A stretch of 50,772 nucleotides of DNA from Saccoglossus kowalevskii (lineage: Eukaryota > Hemichordata > Enteropneusta > Harrimaniidae): the NCBI RefSeq assembly GCF_000003605.2, contig NW_003132853.1, positions 105,543 through 156,314 on the forward strand, written 5' to 3'. Shown here in pieces: positions 1-11,730 of this stretch. Positions within the stretch are counted from its first letter, which is position 1; every line of letters starts with the position of its first letter. The notes under the pieces were generated by a model. It searched no databases and was not told the DNA's origin. It saw nothing but the letters and a program-made list of their open reading frames with translations. The position numbers and the translations under genes are program-made.

Positions 1-429
1 GCATGTGCAGTGATTGTTTTGTACGTATTAAAAATTACCGTCATTTGGGTTAACCAAAAATTAAATTTGTGTTTTTGCGCAAGATGTTATAAGTACGACG
101 TTCAGACGTGTTTCCCACTTTTTATATTTACAGGTAATTGATATTTTTTTAATAGACGCATAAAATCCTTAGGAAAGGATAAAAAGGGTTTTACAAAGAA
201 ATTAAAAAAAAAAACAAAAAAAACTACAATTTAAAAAAGAAAAAAAAAAAAAAAACTTTTTTAAAAAAAAAAAAAAAACAAGTCAAAAACAAAAAAAAAT
301 ACAATTTGCAGCCAATGGTAAAACAGTGCGAGTTGTGAGCACCCCCCCCCCCCCATTACCGGCTTAGCTCACGTGGCAATAATAAAGTCCGATGAAATGT
401 GATTGCCAACTTTATGAAATTAATTATTA
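1..429. other. Non-coding left edge with A-tracts and a C-tract
   Basis: Holds long interrupted A-runs (about 195-302) and a run of 13 C (342-354). No gene is seen. It could be the end of an upstream gene or intergenic sequence, since AATAAA-like strings occur near 380. Confidence 0.5.
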
Positions 430-644
430 TTTTATATTACTAACCTTTAGCTGTCCAATCAATGAGAAGAATTCCAACATTTTCCTAACCTCTGAAGCCA
501 TGACATCAGTCGTTAATGTTGTGTTGTGTTGTATGCCACCAGTGTGTTGTTTTCCAATGCCGACCTGATGACCTCTGACCGAACTGACAAGCAGAACGTT
601 TTGTAAGTTGCCCTCTGATTGGATATTTTGTTGAGCACGACAAA
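430..644 (+). promoter_or_regulatory. MRPS28: Probable MRPS28 promoter and 5' leader
   Basis: There is no TATA box close to the start codon. A CCAAT (454-458 region) and an inverted CCAAT (GATTGG, about 617-622) lie upstream, and the start codon sits in a YY1-like AAAATGGC context. This is the usual make-up of a TATA-less housekeeping promoter. The transcription start cannot be placed. Confidence 0.4.
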
Positions 645-1069
645 ATGGCTGCGCCCATGCTGCGGTGCGGCTTTGAAAGTTTCCCTCGGATATTAGGCAG
701 AGCTCTGTCCCGAAGATCATTTTCATCGACGAACGGGAACGATTCCGACCAAACGGAGAATGAACAAACTGGCAGTGATGGAGGACTTGCCAACAACGAC
801 ACTGTCGATACGCAATCAAAAGTAACAGGTTTTGCAAAAGCTTTTGTGAAACATGCAACAATACTAGATGAACCACCTCCAATGGTGGAGCCTCCAAGGT
901 CCTTTGCCAGTATGTTCAGGAATTCTACTCTTGTCCACATCGGGGATGGTAAAGATGCCGTTGTCATCGGGAAAATATTTCACGTTGTTGGCGACGATTT
1001 ATATATAAATTTTGGTGGCAAGTTTCACTGTGTTTGTAAAAGGCCAAGTATTCCCGACATTGATCCGCG
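645..1069 (+). CDS. MRPS28: MRPS28 coding exon 1
   Basis: Encodes the presequence, linker and first part of the core, ending in phase 2 at a CG|GTAAGT donor. The open frame runs one codon into the intron and then stops. Confidence 0.92.
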
Positions 1070-1805
1070 GTAAGTGTTGATGTCCATAGCTAGATGTCAG
1101 TAGCTAGCCGTCACCTGTCCGCCATGCCTCGGCATTGGTGTAATTTGATGGTGTATGGGGGTGCCCTTCTTCAGCAGCATGAAGAACGTTGACCTTTCTC
1201 TCTAGAAGAGTTGTGCTATTACAATTTCTTCAAAATGATGGGGATTGGGAGAATGGTAATTAGTTCTTCTAGGTCTAGATATGGGCAAGTGATTGATGAG
1301 TGGAGTGATCACTCTTCTTAAAAAGTAAGGTCTGGTATACTTACATGTATGATTGTTAATGAACTTGCTTAATTAAACCATTTTCAACAATTTTTCTAAT
1401 AATGGTCTGATTTGTTGACATGTTGTTTCATTTTTCACATACAGTATTTCCTTAAGACAGGATGTAAATTTTAACAATTATTTACATAACCACACAATGA
1501 ATCATTAATTCTGGTGACTTGATTTCAATTAGCATATTTTTATTTTCTTGGTAATATACCAATGTGTTCTCACTGAAATGCACTAAAGATGACTGTACAT
1601 CACTGAAATGTACTAATTCTGTGCTATTGTCATATTCCACTGCTTATTCTTCTCTTCTCTTAATCACAGGAGATTTCATCGTGGTGTGAAAGTTCGTCTA
1701 CGTCTTCACGATTTGGAACTTGCTCAGCATTTTATTGGTGCTACTCATGATATCTCTCTATTAGAAGCAGATGCTACACTACTTGGACTTGCAGATAAAC
1801 AATGA
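645..1805 (+). CDS. MRPS28: Mitochondrial ribosomal protein S28 (bS1m), two exons
   Basis: A structural protein of the small subunit of the mitochondrial ribosome, acting in the matrix. Coding exons are 645-1069 and 1670-1805, joined through a GT-AG intron (CG|GTAAG donor, ATCACAG acceptor) that splits an Arg codon. The product is 186 residues, the usual length for this family. Residues 1-28 hold five Arg and one acidic residue, as expected for a mitochondrial targeting peptide. A polar linker follows, then the family core from about residue 70: [33 protein letters not shown], and in exon 2 [10 protein letters not shown] and FIGATHD. These match animal MRPS28 in order and spacing. The ATG at 645 lies in AAAATGGCTGC, both a good start context and a YY1-like site common at housekeeping starts. 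No frameshift or missing segment is seen. Identification is by recognition of the family sequence, not by a search. Confidence 0.95.
1670..1805 (+). CDS. MRPS28: MRPS28 coding exon 2
   Basis: Begins after TAATCACAG, completes the split Arg codon and encodes the C-terminal 45 residues, including [10 protein letters not shown] and EADATLLGL, ending with TGA at 1803-1805. It is short and therefore easily missed by ORF length filters. Confidence 0.92.
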
Positions 1806-2150
1806 GAAAATAGAGTACCAAATAACTGTACAGATACGAGACTTGTAATTGTAGACTGGTACTATAAGTGTTTATAGGAACACGCTTTAAGTAATGTTGG
1901 AATATCTAGCAGGATGCATTGTCAATAGTGTAAAAGACTTTGGGAGAATCCTGTTAAACACAACTGAAAAAAAAAACACTGATATCAGAATACAGAGTGA
2001 AAAATGCTTGTTTTACATCAGTTTTTTTTTACTGCAAAGCTACACTCGTTTTGATAACGTCTTGGGTGTACCTCATTATGTTTGTGTATAAGTGTTGTTC
2101 AAGTTGATCTACTATGTAAAAGACAATAAATACAATATTCCACTTCTGTT
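1806..2150 (+). other. MRPS28: MRPS28 3' untranslated region
   Basis: An AT-rich stretch between the TGA and a canonical poly(A) signal. The length of about 330 bases is ordinary. A 65-codon open frame inside it (1894-2091) has no recognisable content. Confidence 0.6.
2125..2130 (+). terminator. Poly(A) signal of MRPS28
   Basis: AATAAA, 320 bases after the MRPS28 stop codon. It is the first canonical signal downstream, followed by a T-rich stretch. Confidence 0.65.
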
Positions 2151-4300
2151 CACTACGATATCCATCATTATGTATGAAATCATATCATTCCAGTGATGGA
2201 AAAACATAGTTTGAGATTCGCAAACGCAAAAGTATTTTTTGGATATGTGCTATACACATTTAATCCAAGATCTATGACTTGATGATGGTCAATAATTTAA
2301 ATGAAGTAAGTATTTCTCAATGTCATATTCTCCTCAGAAAGATCATCATTTTGACATTCAGCTATGAATAAATTCATAATCAAATGAATCGTTTGATTTT
2401 TGCGGCAGACATTTGATCCCCCACCTTTCGCGCAATACGCAAGATCTCGAAGTGGACAGAAAATCACAGATTTAATGGTGACCAAATTCTCACTCTGACA
2501 GCTATTTTGATTTGACTTTTGGTTAAAAATTACAATGACACTCATTAGACTTGTTACAGTTTGCACTAGCAAGGACAAGTCAAGATGTGACACGGTCTTT
2601 GTTCATTTTGCAATTAAAGTTTGTACACATGTACTATACACCCTATGATACATCTTTACTTTGTGAATGCATTCATTCAAAACATACATGTATGTAAAAT
2701 ATTATAGTTATGTATCACAATTAAAATCTATCCATGAAGCCTAAGTTCTAGATCCCATAATGCCTTGGTATGCTTCTACTAGTGTACATGCATATGGCTC
2801 TGGAAACCCTTTCTTTAAAATAAGATAGCTGCCAATCAGCCATTTTGAATCAAAGCTATGAAATGAAGTCGTCAATGTTCCGTGAAGTACCAAGTTTGAG
2901 TTAAATCTATTCATGCACCACTGATTTGGTCATTTTGATTTGTTTTCACATAAGTACAAATGCTGCATTGTGGGATATGTGTTGTATATGATGTATGAAA
3001 TGGCCTCCATCTTGAACTGAATAGCGAAACAAATACATTTGTATAAAAAACGAACTAATAAAGTGTTTACAGGATTTTGTTACGACTCTCTGCTTGTAAA
3101 AGAATCATACGATGAATAAGTGATTTGCTAACATTTTGCTGGCTATGTCAGTTTGCAATTTCATAGAAACCTCAAGAATTATTTTGGTTCTACATCAAAG
3201 TTTTTCCTCACGGTTTCTATTGTGTATTTCGATGCATAAGCTGCCACAATAACAAAGATTTACAAGATGAGAATATTCAACTGTTTTAAGATGCATTGAA
3301 GATGAAAATTAAAGTCGCTCGAATTTCAGGATTATTTTCCATATATAATATTGCATGAAGTACAACTAAATAGACTTTAGAAGCAAATAGCAATCAAGAT
3401 TTCACTGAGCGAAAGGCCACAGTTGTTTTTGTTTCTCGAATAGCGTTATTCTCTTCAGTCATTGTGTCTATTGATACAAAAAATGGATGCAATGATGGAG
3501 AGATTAGACCATTTTTGGAGGAGCAAAAACAAATCTTGTATATTTGCTCCAAACAAGGTCTCGGCGGCCGTTTATGTCAAAGGTCAATAGCAAATCATTA
3601 TTTAGATGTCACTTGTACAGAACGTAAGGCTACTCGTTAACAAATCATGTGACATTACTTTTGAATATCGTGTCCCATGCAAACCTTTCATTATGAAGTT
3701 TTAATAAAATTGACATGCTGAAAAAAACGGTTCATGATTTTGTTTTTCTTGGAGGGGAGGGGGCAAAACAAAATCTGTCGAAGAATGTTGGAGAAATGAT
3801 TAGGGGCACAATAAAATAACACCAACATGGCTGCTAGTCAGCCATTTTGAATATAAAAAGACCTGCATCAAAATTCAATCTATGTATAAAGTTTGAACAA
3901 AATCACGCATGACTGAGACCGGTTCTGAAATGGTGGAAATGAATGATTTAAAATGGCTGCCATTCGGACATCTTGAATAGGAACATTACACAAATGTTCA
4001 TAGAGTCCATAAACGTCAAAGGTCGGATTACCGCCAAACAAACACGACATTTGTTTGTGTCGCGGTATACCCGGCTTTCGCTATTTATACACTCTCATAA
4101 TGTTTCATTTTATTGGAAAAACAACAACAAATAAACAAGCTCAATAAAATAAAAACACATTATTAGGCCACACCGACTTAATTTTATGAATGACATCCGC
4201 GCGCGCATTAGTTTTCGACTGTTCTCAAAAGAAAAGAAAAATCCGACGACGAGTCTCCACAGCGCCGGCTTGTCGTAAAACTCGTTTTGGACTACCTCAA
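2131..4300. other. Intergenic stretch with degenerate dispersed repeats
   Basis: No coding content is recognised. Three places (about 2828, 3000 and 3826-3990) repeat the theme of an ATGGCTGCC or ATGGCCTCC core with GCCATTTTGAAT or ATCTTGAA-type ends. A related segment lies at about 6040-6140, and a similar core near 45350. These look like decayed copies of one non-autonomous repeat family. Confidence 0.4.
3826..3990. repeat. Degenerate dispersed repeat with ATGGCTGCC core
   Basis: Starts AACATGGCTGCTAGTCAGCC and contains AAAATGGCTGCCATTCGG near its right end. The segment at 6040-6140 carries AAAATGGCTGCCATCG followed by a similar CTTGAAT string. The two shared blocks were aligned by eye, so the boundaries are approximate. 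Confidence 0.4.
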
Positions 4301-4332
4301 AACGTGCCAATTTTGTCGTAAATGATTCCAAC

Positions 4333-4458
4333 ATGGCGACCAGGCCACCAAAATACGTGAGCATAAAAGTTCAGAGGAAAAACGGGAAGATTGTTGTAGA
4401 CTGGTACGCAGATGTGACGTTTACACTGCTATACGAGAGACTGGTAGCGGCAAGCTAG
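4333..4458 (+). CDS. Candidate short ORF (41 residues), function unknown
   Basis: An ATG in AACATGGCGAC context, which is YY1-like and resembles the MRPS28 start, opens a 41-codon frame with a plausible composition (MATRPPKYVSIKVQRK...). It ends at TAG. The same frame then stays open past that TAG for 35 further codons. A possible donor is TAC|GTGAGC, eight codons in. A poly(A) signal lies at 5153-5158, so 4300-5180 could be a small transcription unit interrupted by the inverted-repeat element at 4525-4887. I do not recognise the product; it could equally be non-coding. Confidence 0.18.
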   Translation: MATRPPKYVSIKVQRKNGKIVVDWYADVTFTLLYERLVAAS

Positions 4459-4524
4459 TTTCGCCCAGACAACTTCAAGAACACATTGTCCAGAGTGGCT
4501 GTCCCACGTTTCCCCTTTCTTCAT

Positions 4525-4887
4525 GAAGGCGCGACAATGTCATATAAATCAATATCGGATATATAAAATCTAATGAAATGTTGGCAGAGATGTCTAACTT
4601 ATACATTTTTAGACATTATTAGACGCCCAGACAGACCTGTATAACTCAGACATTATTGGACGATTTTATCGATATTATCGATAATATCGGAGAAAAACGA
4701 ACTGTCCCAATAGTTGCCTCGACAGACCTGTCTAACTTAGACATTTTTAGACATTGTTAGACGATATTATCGGTAATATCGCAGAAAAAACGAACTGTTC
4801 CAATAGTTGCCCAGACAGACCTGTCTAACTTAGACATTTTTAGACGATAATATTGGATAACGTTAAAAAGTGCAATGTCGCGCCTTC
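4525..4887. mobile_element. Small element with GAAGGCGCGACA terminal inverted repeats
   Basis: The ends 4525-4539 and 4873-4887 are near-perfect inverted repeats (GAAGGCGCGACAATG against GAAGGCGCGACATTG). Inside are about 2.5 tandem copies of a roughly 92-base unit (about 4630-4857) that includes CAGACAGACCTGT, TTAGACATTTTTAGAC and runs rich in TATCGATAATATCG. It has no coding capacity, as expected of a non-autonomous DNA transposon. No clear target-site duplication is visible. Confidence 0.55.
4630..4857. repeat. About 2.5 tandem copies of a ~92-bp unit
   Basis: Copies begin near 4630, 4722 and 4813, each with GACAGACCTGT followed by AGACATT-type strings. The first two also carry AACGAACTGT and CCAATAGTTGCC near their ends. 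The units are internal to the inverted-repeat element. Confidence 0.6.
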
Positions 4888-5152
4888 CTCCGTTTCTTCT
4901 GCAACTATGAGAGAAATGGGAGAGGAGTGGAGGTGTATGGTGGCCTAAAAGTCGGTCAGGCGACAAGTCGGTTAGTTATTGTCATAAAGTAGTGATACAT
5001 TCCGCCTTGACTTGTACTGAAAATGGTGTTAATGCTGTACCTTGAATGCAGTGTTTCTGACTGAAGGTACTTCATCATGACTACATGTACTAGGCTTGTC
5101 TGAAATGGTTATACCTGTGACAGTAATTGTACATCAACATGTGCTTCCTACA

Positions 5153-5158
5153 AATAAA
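5153..5158 (+). terminator. Possible poly(A) signal
   Basis: AATAAA followed by a T-rich stretch (TTCTTGTTTTTTTG). It is meaningful only if the candidate transcription unit starting near 4333 is real. Confidence 0.2.
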
Positions 5159-5199
5159 GACTTCTTGTTTTTTTGATACACTCTGTTCTGTGGTTCAAT

Positions 5200-7500
5200 T
5201 CGTAATACCAGCCCCGTAGTCCTGTGGTTTTAGCAGCATTTTTTTTTTTTTTTTTGGCAGGATTTTTTTTTCGCCCTCTCGCATTAGTTTTGGGGTCTCC
5301 AGAGGATGTCATCCATCAGTGTGGCCTTATGATTGTTTGATATTAAACCACTCCTAGTTTATACAGCACATACAGATCAGACGTGGAGAATGTTTATTTG
5401 AGTCTCTGGCGGTTCTCATACTTGGAGTGAAAAAGAACACTTCATTTATGGGTATTTATGGAAAATTTGGCTGATTCCACTAGAAATGTAAATTCATCAA
5501 ATTAAAAACTAAATACAATGTAATAATAACATCCCCAGTTAGCCAATCTCAATGAAGCAAACAAAGTAAGAACAAACATAGAGAATTAAAAACACTAAAA
5601 GTAAAAACTAAAAAACCTGTTTAAAGTGCACTGGAATGATGAAATAAATAATGACTCCGCAAAAAAAGAAGAAATAAAATAGAACCTACCGGAGAGAATT
5701 CAAAAATTTATTTCATTTCAGGGCTTGAAATAATATTATATTTATTGGGCCATTGAAGTTAAAAATAACTGACACGGATCGCATATTATGTTTGTATTTC
5801 ATACATTGTTACTTGGTATTCTTGCCATATAAAGTTATGTTTTGGTTAGCCAGTGTCTTTCGTGTGTAGTTTGTTTTGTATTAGATTTCTTTATCTGGAT
5901 TTTCATTGTCGGTGTTATGTATAACCAATGTAATTCCTTCCAAGGAATTTTACATGTTTCAATAAACTATTGATACAACATTAATAGGCAATGTTTAACC
6001 CGACCCAGTCCGAAAAATGCACATATCACGGTGCCATTGCACGACTGAGATCCGGTGCAATGATCGTGAAATTGTGCGATTTCGATACAATTTTGAAAAT
6101 AAAATGGCTGCCATCGTTCAGCAACTTGAATCGGATCACTTAACAAATGCGCGTGCATATGTCCAACGTCTAATCGTATTCTAATCATATTTTCTCTATT
6201 GTAATACAAAATTCGATAGTAGTTCCGCCCACCGATCCGTGCTCGAAAACATAGCGCTGTACAAAAATATATGATATGTGGGTGTTTTCTCTGGGGGTGT
6301 TTTGTCCGGATACCGCTCTCTTTTCCAATATGATAGCATATGTAAAAAAAAAAAAACATCGACGCGACACCTTCTAATCTGGAAACGTGTGCAGACAATA
6401 CGATTAGTCAGTTGATCGCCTTGTGAAATCACCAGCAATTATGTACATTGAGTCACAATAAACACAGTGACATATCACCCACAGACAGGGGAAGACTGCA
6501 CACAATCTAGAAAACATAGTTACAACACATGTTGATCCGTTTCTCTTTCACAGCGCTTCCAGAACATGTATATAATTTGTCATAGATACACGGTGAATAA
6601 GTGATAACATAATAATGGAAGGAAAGCTCTAATAATGTACACCAACAACAACTACGTGTAATGCAATCTGAACAATAAAACCATGGCAACATTTCGTGAA
6701 AGTCGTCGACACTAGTCACAGCTGTCAATTCATTCACGAAATTGTTTTAAGGATTTTATTTTGGGTCAAGCTAATACTAATATTTGTTTCATTGTCGCTA
6801 CATATACCTAGGATAAATAAAGTTAAATTCATAAATTTACGTGCGATAGTGTCTCGATTTGGTATGTCTAATTTTTGGCAATTTATGCTTTCGGGTAGGA
6901 CAAGGTGTCATTGTAAGTTTATTGAAAATTATAGAGCCAATGAGATGAAGGTATGTTTTGTATTTACATGGTATTATAGCAATATTTTTTTAATACAGAA
7001 TATGTTTATAAAATTGTCGTTTATATGCAAGTATTTGTTTTATTATATAAAAAAAACTAAAGGCTTTAAAACGGAGCAATTATAAATGCAAAGAAATGCA
7101 TTACGTCTATATATGTACGTATTATACGAGTCGAGTTTCCGAAAGTCAAAACTTATGTTCTGCCACTGAGGGCGGCCTTGGACTACCGTTTCGTATTTTT
7201 GACCCATTTCTTCCTTTCCCGTGCTGCGTGGAAGGAAACCCACCTGGCTTTACCGGAAAATAACTGAGTAATGAATCACCTCCATGGCCTTGAGTTGAGT
7301 TTTACCTTCATTCTTATTCGATATTGTGCTCGTTGTTCGAATGCTGTCCATTTATCATATGCTGTATCGAGTTGGAATTGCCATGGGGGTCGCTATGGGA
7401 ATTAGACAACCTTAACAACTTGATCACAAGGTGCTAGTGAAAAGGAAGATATCAAACACTGGAATTGTGACCAAATGTCATTCAGTACGACACCCATGGT
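5200..7500. other. Gene-free stretch
   Basis: Apart from the dispersed repeat at 6040-6140 and T-tracts near 5239-5270, nothing recognisable is seen. Open frames up to 143 codons exist (5967-6398, minus strand), but they lack family motifs, plausible splice structure or biased composition. Confidence 0.5.
6040..6140. repeat. Second copy of the ATGGCTGCC dispersed repeat
   Basis: Shares GACTGAGATCCGGT versus GACTGAGACCGGT, then AAAATGGCTGCCAT and a CTTGAATNGG string, in the same order as the copy at 3826-3990. The matching order of separate blocks argues for common descent rather than chance. Confidence 0.45.
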
Positions 7501-7505
7501 TGTAA

Positions 7506-7635
7506 AAGGGTAGTAGTCGTCGCGCAGCGCTTGTTCGAATTTCATGTAAACAAACAACGTATTTTACACGCGTTGTATACGTCGCTATGAGTCCCATATC
7601 GAACAGGGCGCCGCGCGGCGACCACCGCTCATTAA
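7506..7635 (+). mobile_element. MITE-like repeat, copy A
   Basis: A ~130-bp unit with a core running from GTTCGAATTTCATGTAAAC to CCCATATCGAAC. Its ends are GC-rich inverted repeats (TAGTCGTCGCGC at left, GCGGCGACCACCGC at right). The same core recurs at 8291, 14603 and 19566. It has no coding capacity. Confidence 0.65.
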
Positions 7636-8290
7636 ACGCAACAGTCGTCGCCCCACACCCGACAACATTTAAAGCCCTTATCCAGCATTATAATAGGATG
7701 AACAAATAAGTCATTCACTGCAAAGTCAGCGAGCTACACACAAGAAACTCCATGCTACACAAAGCATTTTACTAAACCAGCACTGTTCTATGCACATGAA
7801 GTGTGAATATGTTACATTAAAAATATTCGCATTATAGTCTTTATAATATAGACAGTAGCAAATAATGAAGCAGAGCATTGTGGGTATTCTCTAATTAACT
7901 GCTCACAAACGTCAAAATGGTCATACCTTCATTCACATAAACATATCACTTTGCCCGTATGTTTTGTGTTATTTGGTGGAAAGTGAGTTGATGAGCATTT
8001 CGTGTGGTTGTGCAGTGATCGAATGTTCAGTAATGAATGACTTGTTTATTTGTTCATGTTATTATAATACTGCCAATGCCTTTGATTCACCACACATCAA
8101 AAACGCAGAAAAGCAAAGAAATATTGCCAACAACAATCAGAGAAATGATTTTATGAAAAAAAAAAAAAAAACATTTTCAAATAGATTGGTTGTTAAAAAT
8201 GACATACATAGCAATCAACAAAATGGGATATGAACTTTTACGTCTAAGCATGGACGTACTAGAGAGTATGTCCATGGTCTAAGTATGACA

Positions 8291-8426
8291 ATTTAAAGCG
8301 CTACAGTTGCCACGCAACACGTGTTCCAACTTTTTGTAAACAAATAATATATTTTACATGGTTGAATACGTTGCTATGGGTCCCATATCGAACATGAAGC
8401 ACTGCGATGACTGGAGCACTTCAAAT
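8291..8426 (+). mobile_element. MITE-like repeat, copy B (diverged)
   Basis: Starts TTTAAAGCGCTACAGTTG and ends CTGGAGCACTTCAAAT, which are inverted repeats of each other with mismatches. The core keeps TTTTGTAAACAAA and GTCCCATATCGAAC. It is more diverged than copies A and D. Confidence 0.55.
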
Positions 8427-8439
8427 AAACATTATTAGG

Positions 8440-8505
8440 GATAATATTGCATTTATTAGAAGCGCCGTTTCGAGACCGGTGGTAGAGGGACTGTGACTTA
8501 GTCTA
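8440..8505 (+). repeat. Dispersed repeat ending AGAGGGACTGTGA
   Basis: GCGCCGTTTCGAGACCGGTG is followed by AGAGGGACTGTGA at 8484-8496. The same block occurs inverted at 14788-14825, and the last 13 bases recur at 15617-15629. It may be the conserved end of a larger element that also includes copies B and C of the MITE-like repeat. Confidence 0.5.
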
Positions 8506-8509
8506 TTTC

Positions 8510-11500
8510 TTGTCTACCTTTTGCTACTCGTGAAAGTACCTTCTCTATGACACTCGAGTCCTTTGAACCATAGAATTATCTTTCGTCACTACAGTGACTG
8601 GTTTGGTGACAGCTGAGGGTAGTTTAAGTATGAGTCCGTGCCGTAGTCAATGTCTTGCCTAAATCACAAATACAATCACATACGCCCATCACTATTCATA
8701 CATTTTGAATTTCATTGGATTTTTTCAAGCGACAAGTTTATGGGTAAGACCTGAGCAAGACATTCCTTTTTCATCTTCCCTCTTTGCAAGTCATTGATAT
8801 GGTGATTATTATTGACGTTCAACTGCGCCGGCGCGTGCCTCAAATTAGTCGAACTACACCTATACCGTGTTTGATATTTACATAGTTGAACAAGAATAAC
8901 AATGACGATGGCGACTGTGCGTGTTTTTATTGATTTACACGCTGCGTTTATAAGTAAATAAATTAGTTAACTTATGGGCGCCAAAGTAAGAAGCGAGTTT
9001 GTCAAGGAGGCGGCTCCACAGTCTGATAGAAAATATTTTTACCAATCAAAAACTGACTCAATTGTTTTTTAAATACTGCAGAAATGTTTACGGTGTACCG
9101 GGGCAAACGTGTATTTTCTAGAGTTTTAAAAGAGGCAACTTTGGTGGACAGTAGACACCAATACTGCAGTGCTCATGAATATACCAGTAGCCTGTATTGT
9201 CACGTTTTAAGATTCTCCGGTTCAGAAAATGCGTGCATATAGCTATGGCTTTTTATGGGGGTATCTTCTCGGTTTAACCTTGGCTATTTCCAAAGATGTT
9301 AGTTTCTATTCAGGCGGCGTATTATGCACGAGTAGACCTATTATACCCTAGCGTCGCCGTGGTAGAGGTACGCTGAATGTCTTAAGACGAGAAAGTTCAT
9401 TTTTAAGTCGAGATTTGAACGACTGTCTAGCGAAGCATTTATAGTGCTACTAAATGTTGTTATTGTCAGTGTCGGGTAAAAAATCATTATTATAGCGTAA
9501 CATAATAGTGTAAGAAGCCTGAGTGATGTAAATTTCGTGTCGTTTGACTTATGATATGACGTTTGTATGCCCATGTTTGAACGTAATTCAGTCGCTGCAC
9601 CGTGTAGACACTTTTTTCTTGCTCTGCCGTCAGTTTTTAACGATTTTTCTTTTTTGAAAACTGACATCGTCGTCTCACTATAGTTCAGGATTACAAGAAG
9701 ATAACATGATTTTTTTTCAAGTAATATTCCTCTTCTTAACCAGGAATTTGAACTGTGTCAAATATGCGCTTGGAATTAAGTGGAAACTTTGTCTTTGTGG
9801 TCGTAGACTTCAAAAGGAAATAAACAACACGCTGACCCAACGAGAAGCGTGGTGACCCGGGGCAATGTTCTTTAATACTTGTAACTTGTAATAGCCCCGA
9901 AACATTTTGGCAATTCAAGGCTATCTCACAGGCTCTACTAAAATGGCACATTTATTGTATTTGATGCCGAAAAAACGCAGTCTTTCAGAAGTAACCAGTC
10001 CTTGAACATATAAGTACGGCCCAAAAGTAAATGGCTAGTTCGTCATAAATTGTACACAGATAAATAGACTGTGGTCCTGCGTGTTTTCCAACCAATAGTA
10101 GGAATACTCTATTTGTATTGACAAACAACGCGACGTTGGCTATCACAGGTCGCGTGCTTGTTCTTTGTTGGCATTTGGTTCACTATGCATATACGGTTTA
10201 TATCGAACATTTTGGGCGGTATTATATCAAAGACAATCTGAGACATTTTTGTACATAGAATCCTGGATCTTAGAAAAGTTAAAGTCTATGGCGGAACACA
10301 GTCTCGATTGCTCTACGGCTGCAAAAGATCGTATCGGATATCAAGTACTCATTTTTTTAGTCATATACATATAGTTTGTTCAGTGACACAAATACAGCCA
10401 ACCCAATTTGCATATATAGAACAAGGTTATACCCGAGTGAAAGTGGGTCGCTTTCAAGTGTTTCTGGCGTCGTACACACGCGACGTGGGAAATTTGTCGG
10501 TAATATATTTGCCCCATTTTAATATAAGATCCCACCTGCTCAATTCAATGTGTCCGGTAATCCGACTAGCCATAAACGGCACTCATTAATATGTCGGCCA
10601 TCATTATACCAATATAATAGGTACTGATGTTGAAAATTTGCCGATACAAAAACAGAGACTACAAAGAAAGAACGACAATCTTCGAGCATGATATAGCATT
10701 TATTCACCCGTTTCCTGTTTGACGTGAAAATGACAGACGTTTAGGTAATACCAATTAGATGATTGTTTTGGCATCTGTTAACGACCACTCGCCTCCAAGG
10801 GCACATTGACAAAACATAGAGAAGCAACACAAGCTATGAAATCAAATATAATACATTACTGGCAATCGTTAAATTTAAGAACATCTTTTATTGAAACTCA
10901 TGGAACAGCTGCACGACCGTGTTACAAATGTGAATTGACTTTCCAGGAAAAATTCGCATACCGTCAAAACGCCGGTCATGATGCTGGCAGTAAACGGTCG
11001 TCTGTTGCAATGTAAACAATTGACACTTGGCACGTGCCTTTACGGTCATTATTTTGCATTGAGACATCATTAGGTCTACTTTTATTATGACCACCGCTAA
11101 TTATAAGCCGGACGTGCTCCGTTCTACTTAGGGCGTCGTTATTTATCGACGCCGGTCCGCGTTACCCGATACCAACAGTGTTTTTTTTTCTACAATTTTT
11201 CTAAATAAAAAAGTGTGGGACATTGTTATTGATTACGTGAACGAAAAACCCCCTATTCCAAGCTATCAACACCGTGTCAACATTGAATGCACAATCCGAT
11301 ATAGAAGGATGCATCTTGATATCGGTGTTCCCATTGAGGTTAAACGCTACTGTCGATCGTTTAACTATATCGATTATAGATCATTTACAAGATGAAGAAC
11401 CAAAAATGCCCCACTTCCTCCCTGCCCCTGGATATTATCGACAATAACTGAATCCACTGACCGGCAATTAATTGCAATCCATACACTCGTATCGTAGAAT
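8510..11500. other. Gene-free stretch
   Basis: No gene is recognised. The only point of note is one perfect CSL-type site, CGTGGGAAA, at 10484-10492. Open frames of 60-110 codons on both strands look random. Confidence 0.5.
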
Positions 11501-11506
11501 TTTCAA

Positions 11507-11730
11507 TGTTTGTGATGGACGGACTGGGTGTACAATGAATATTAAGAATATTAATGAGTAAACAGTGTTTGTGATGGACGGACTGGGTGTGCAATGAATA
11601 TTAAGAATATTAATGAGTAAACAGTGTTTGTGATGAACGAACTGGGTGTACAATGAATATTAAGAATATTAATAAGTAAATAGTGTTTGTGATGGACGGA
11701 CTGGGTGTACAATGAATATTAAGAATATTA
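11507..11730. repeat. Tandem array, 3.8 copies of a 59-bp unit
   Basis: TGTTTGTGATGGACGGACTG starts at 11507, 11566, 11625 and 11684. The copies differ at only a few positions, and the fourth is cut off before AATGAGTAAACAG. The overlapping open frames on the minus strand are by-products of the repeat. Confidence 0.92.

Noticed and set aside
11385-11653. Two minus-strand frames with repeated SITN/HKHCLLINILNIHC strings
   Set aside because: They are translations of the 59-bp tandem array.
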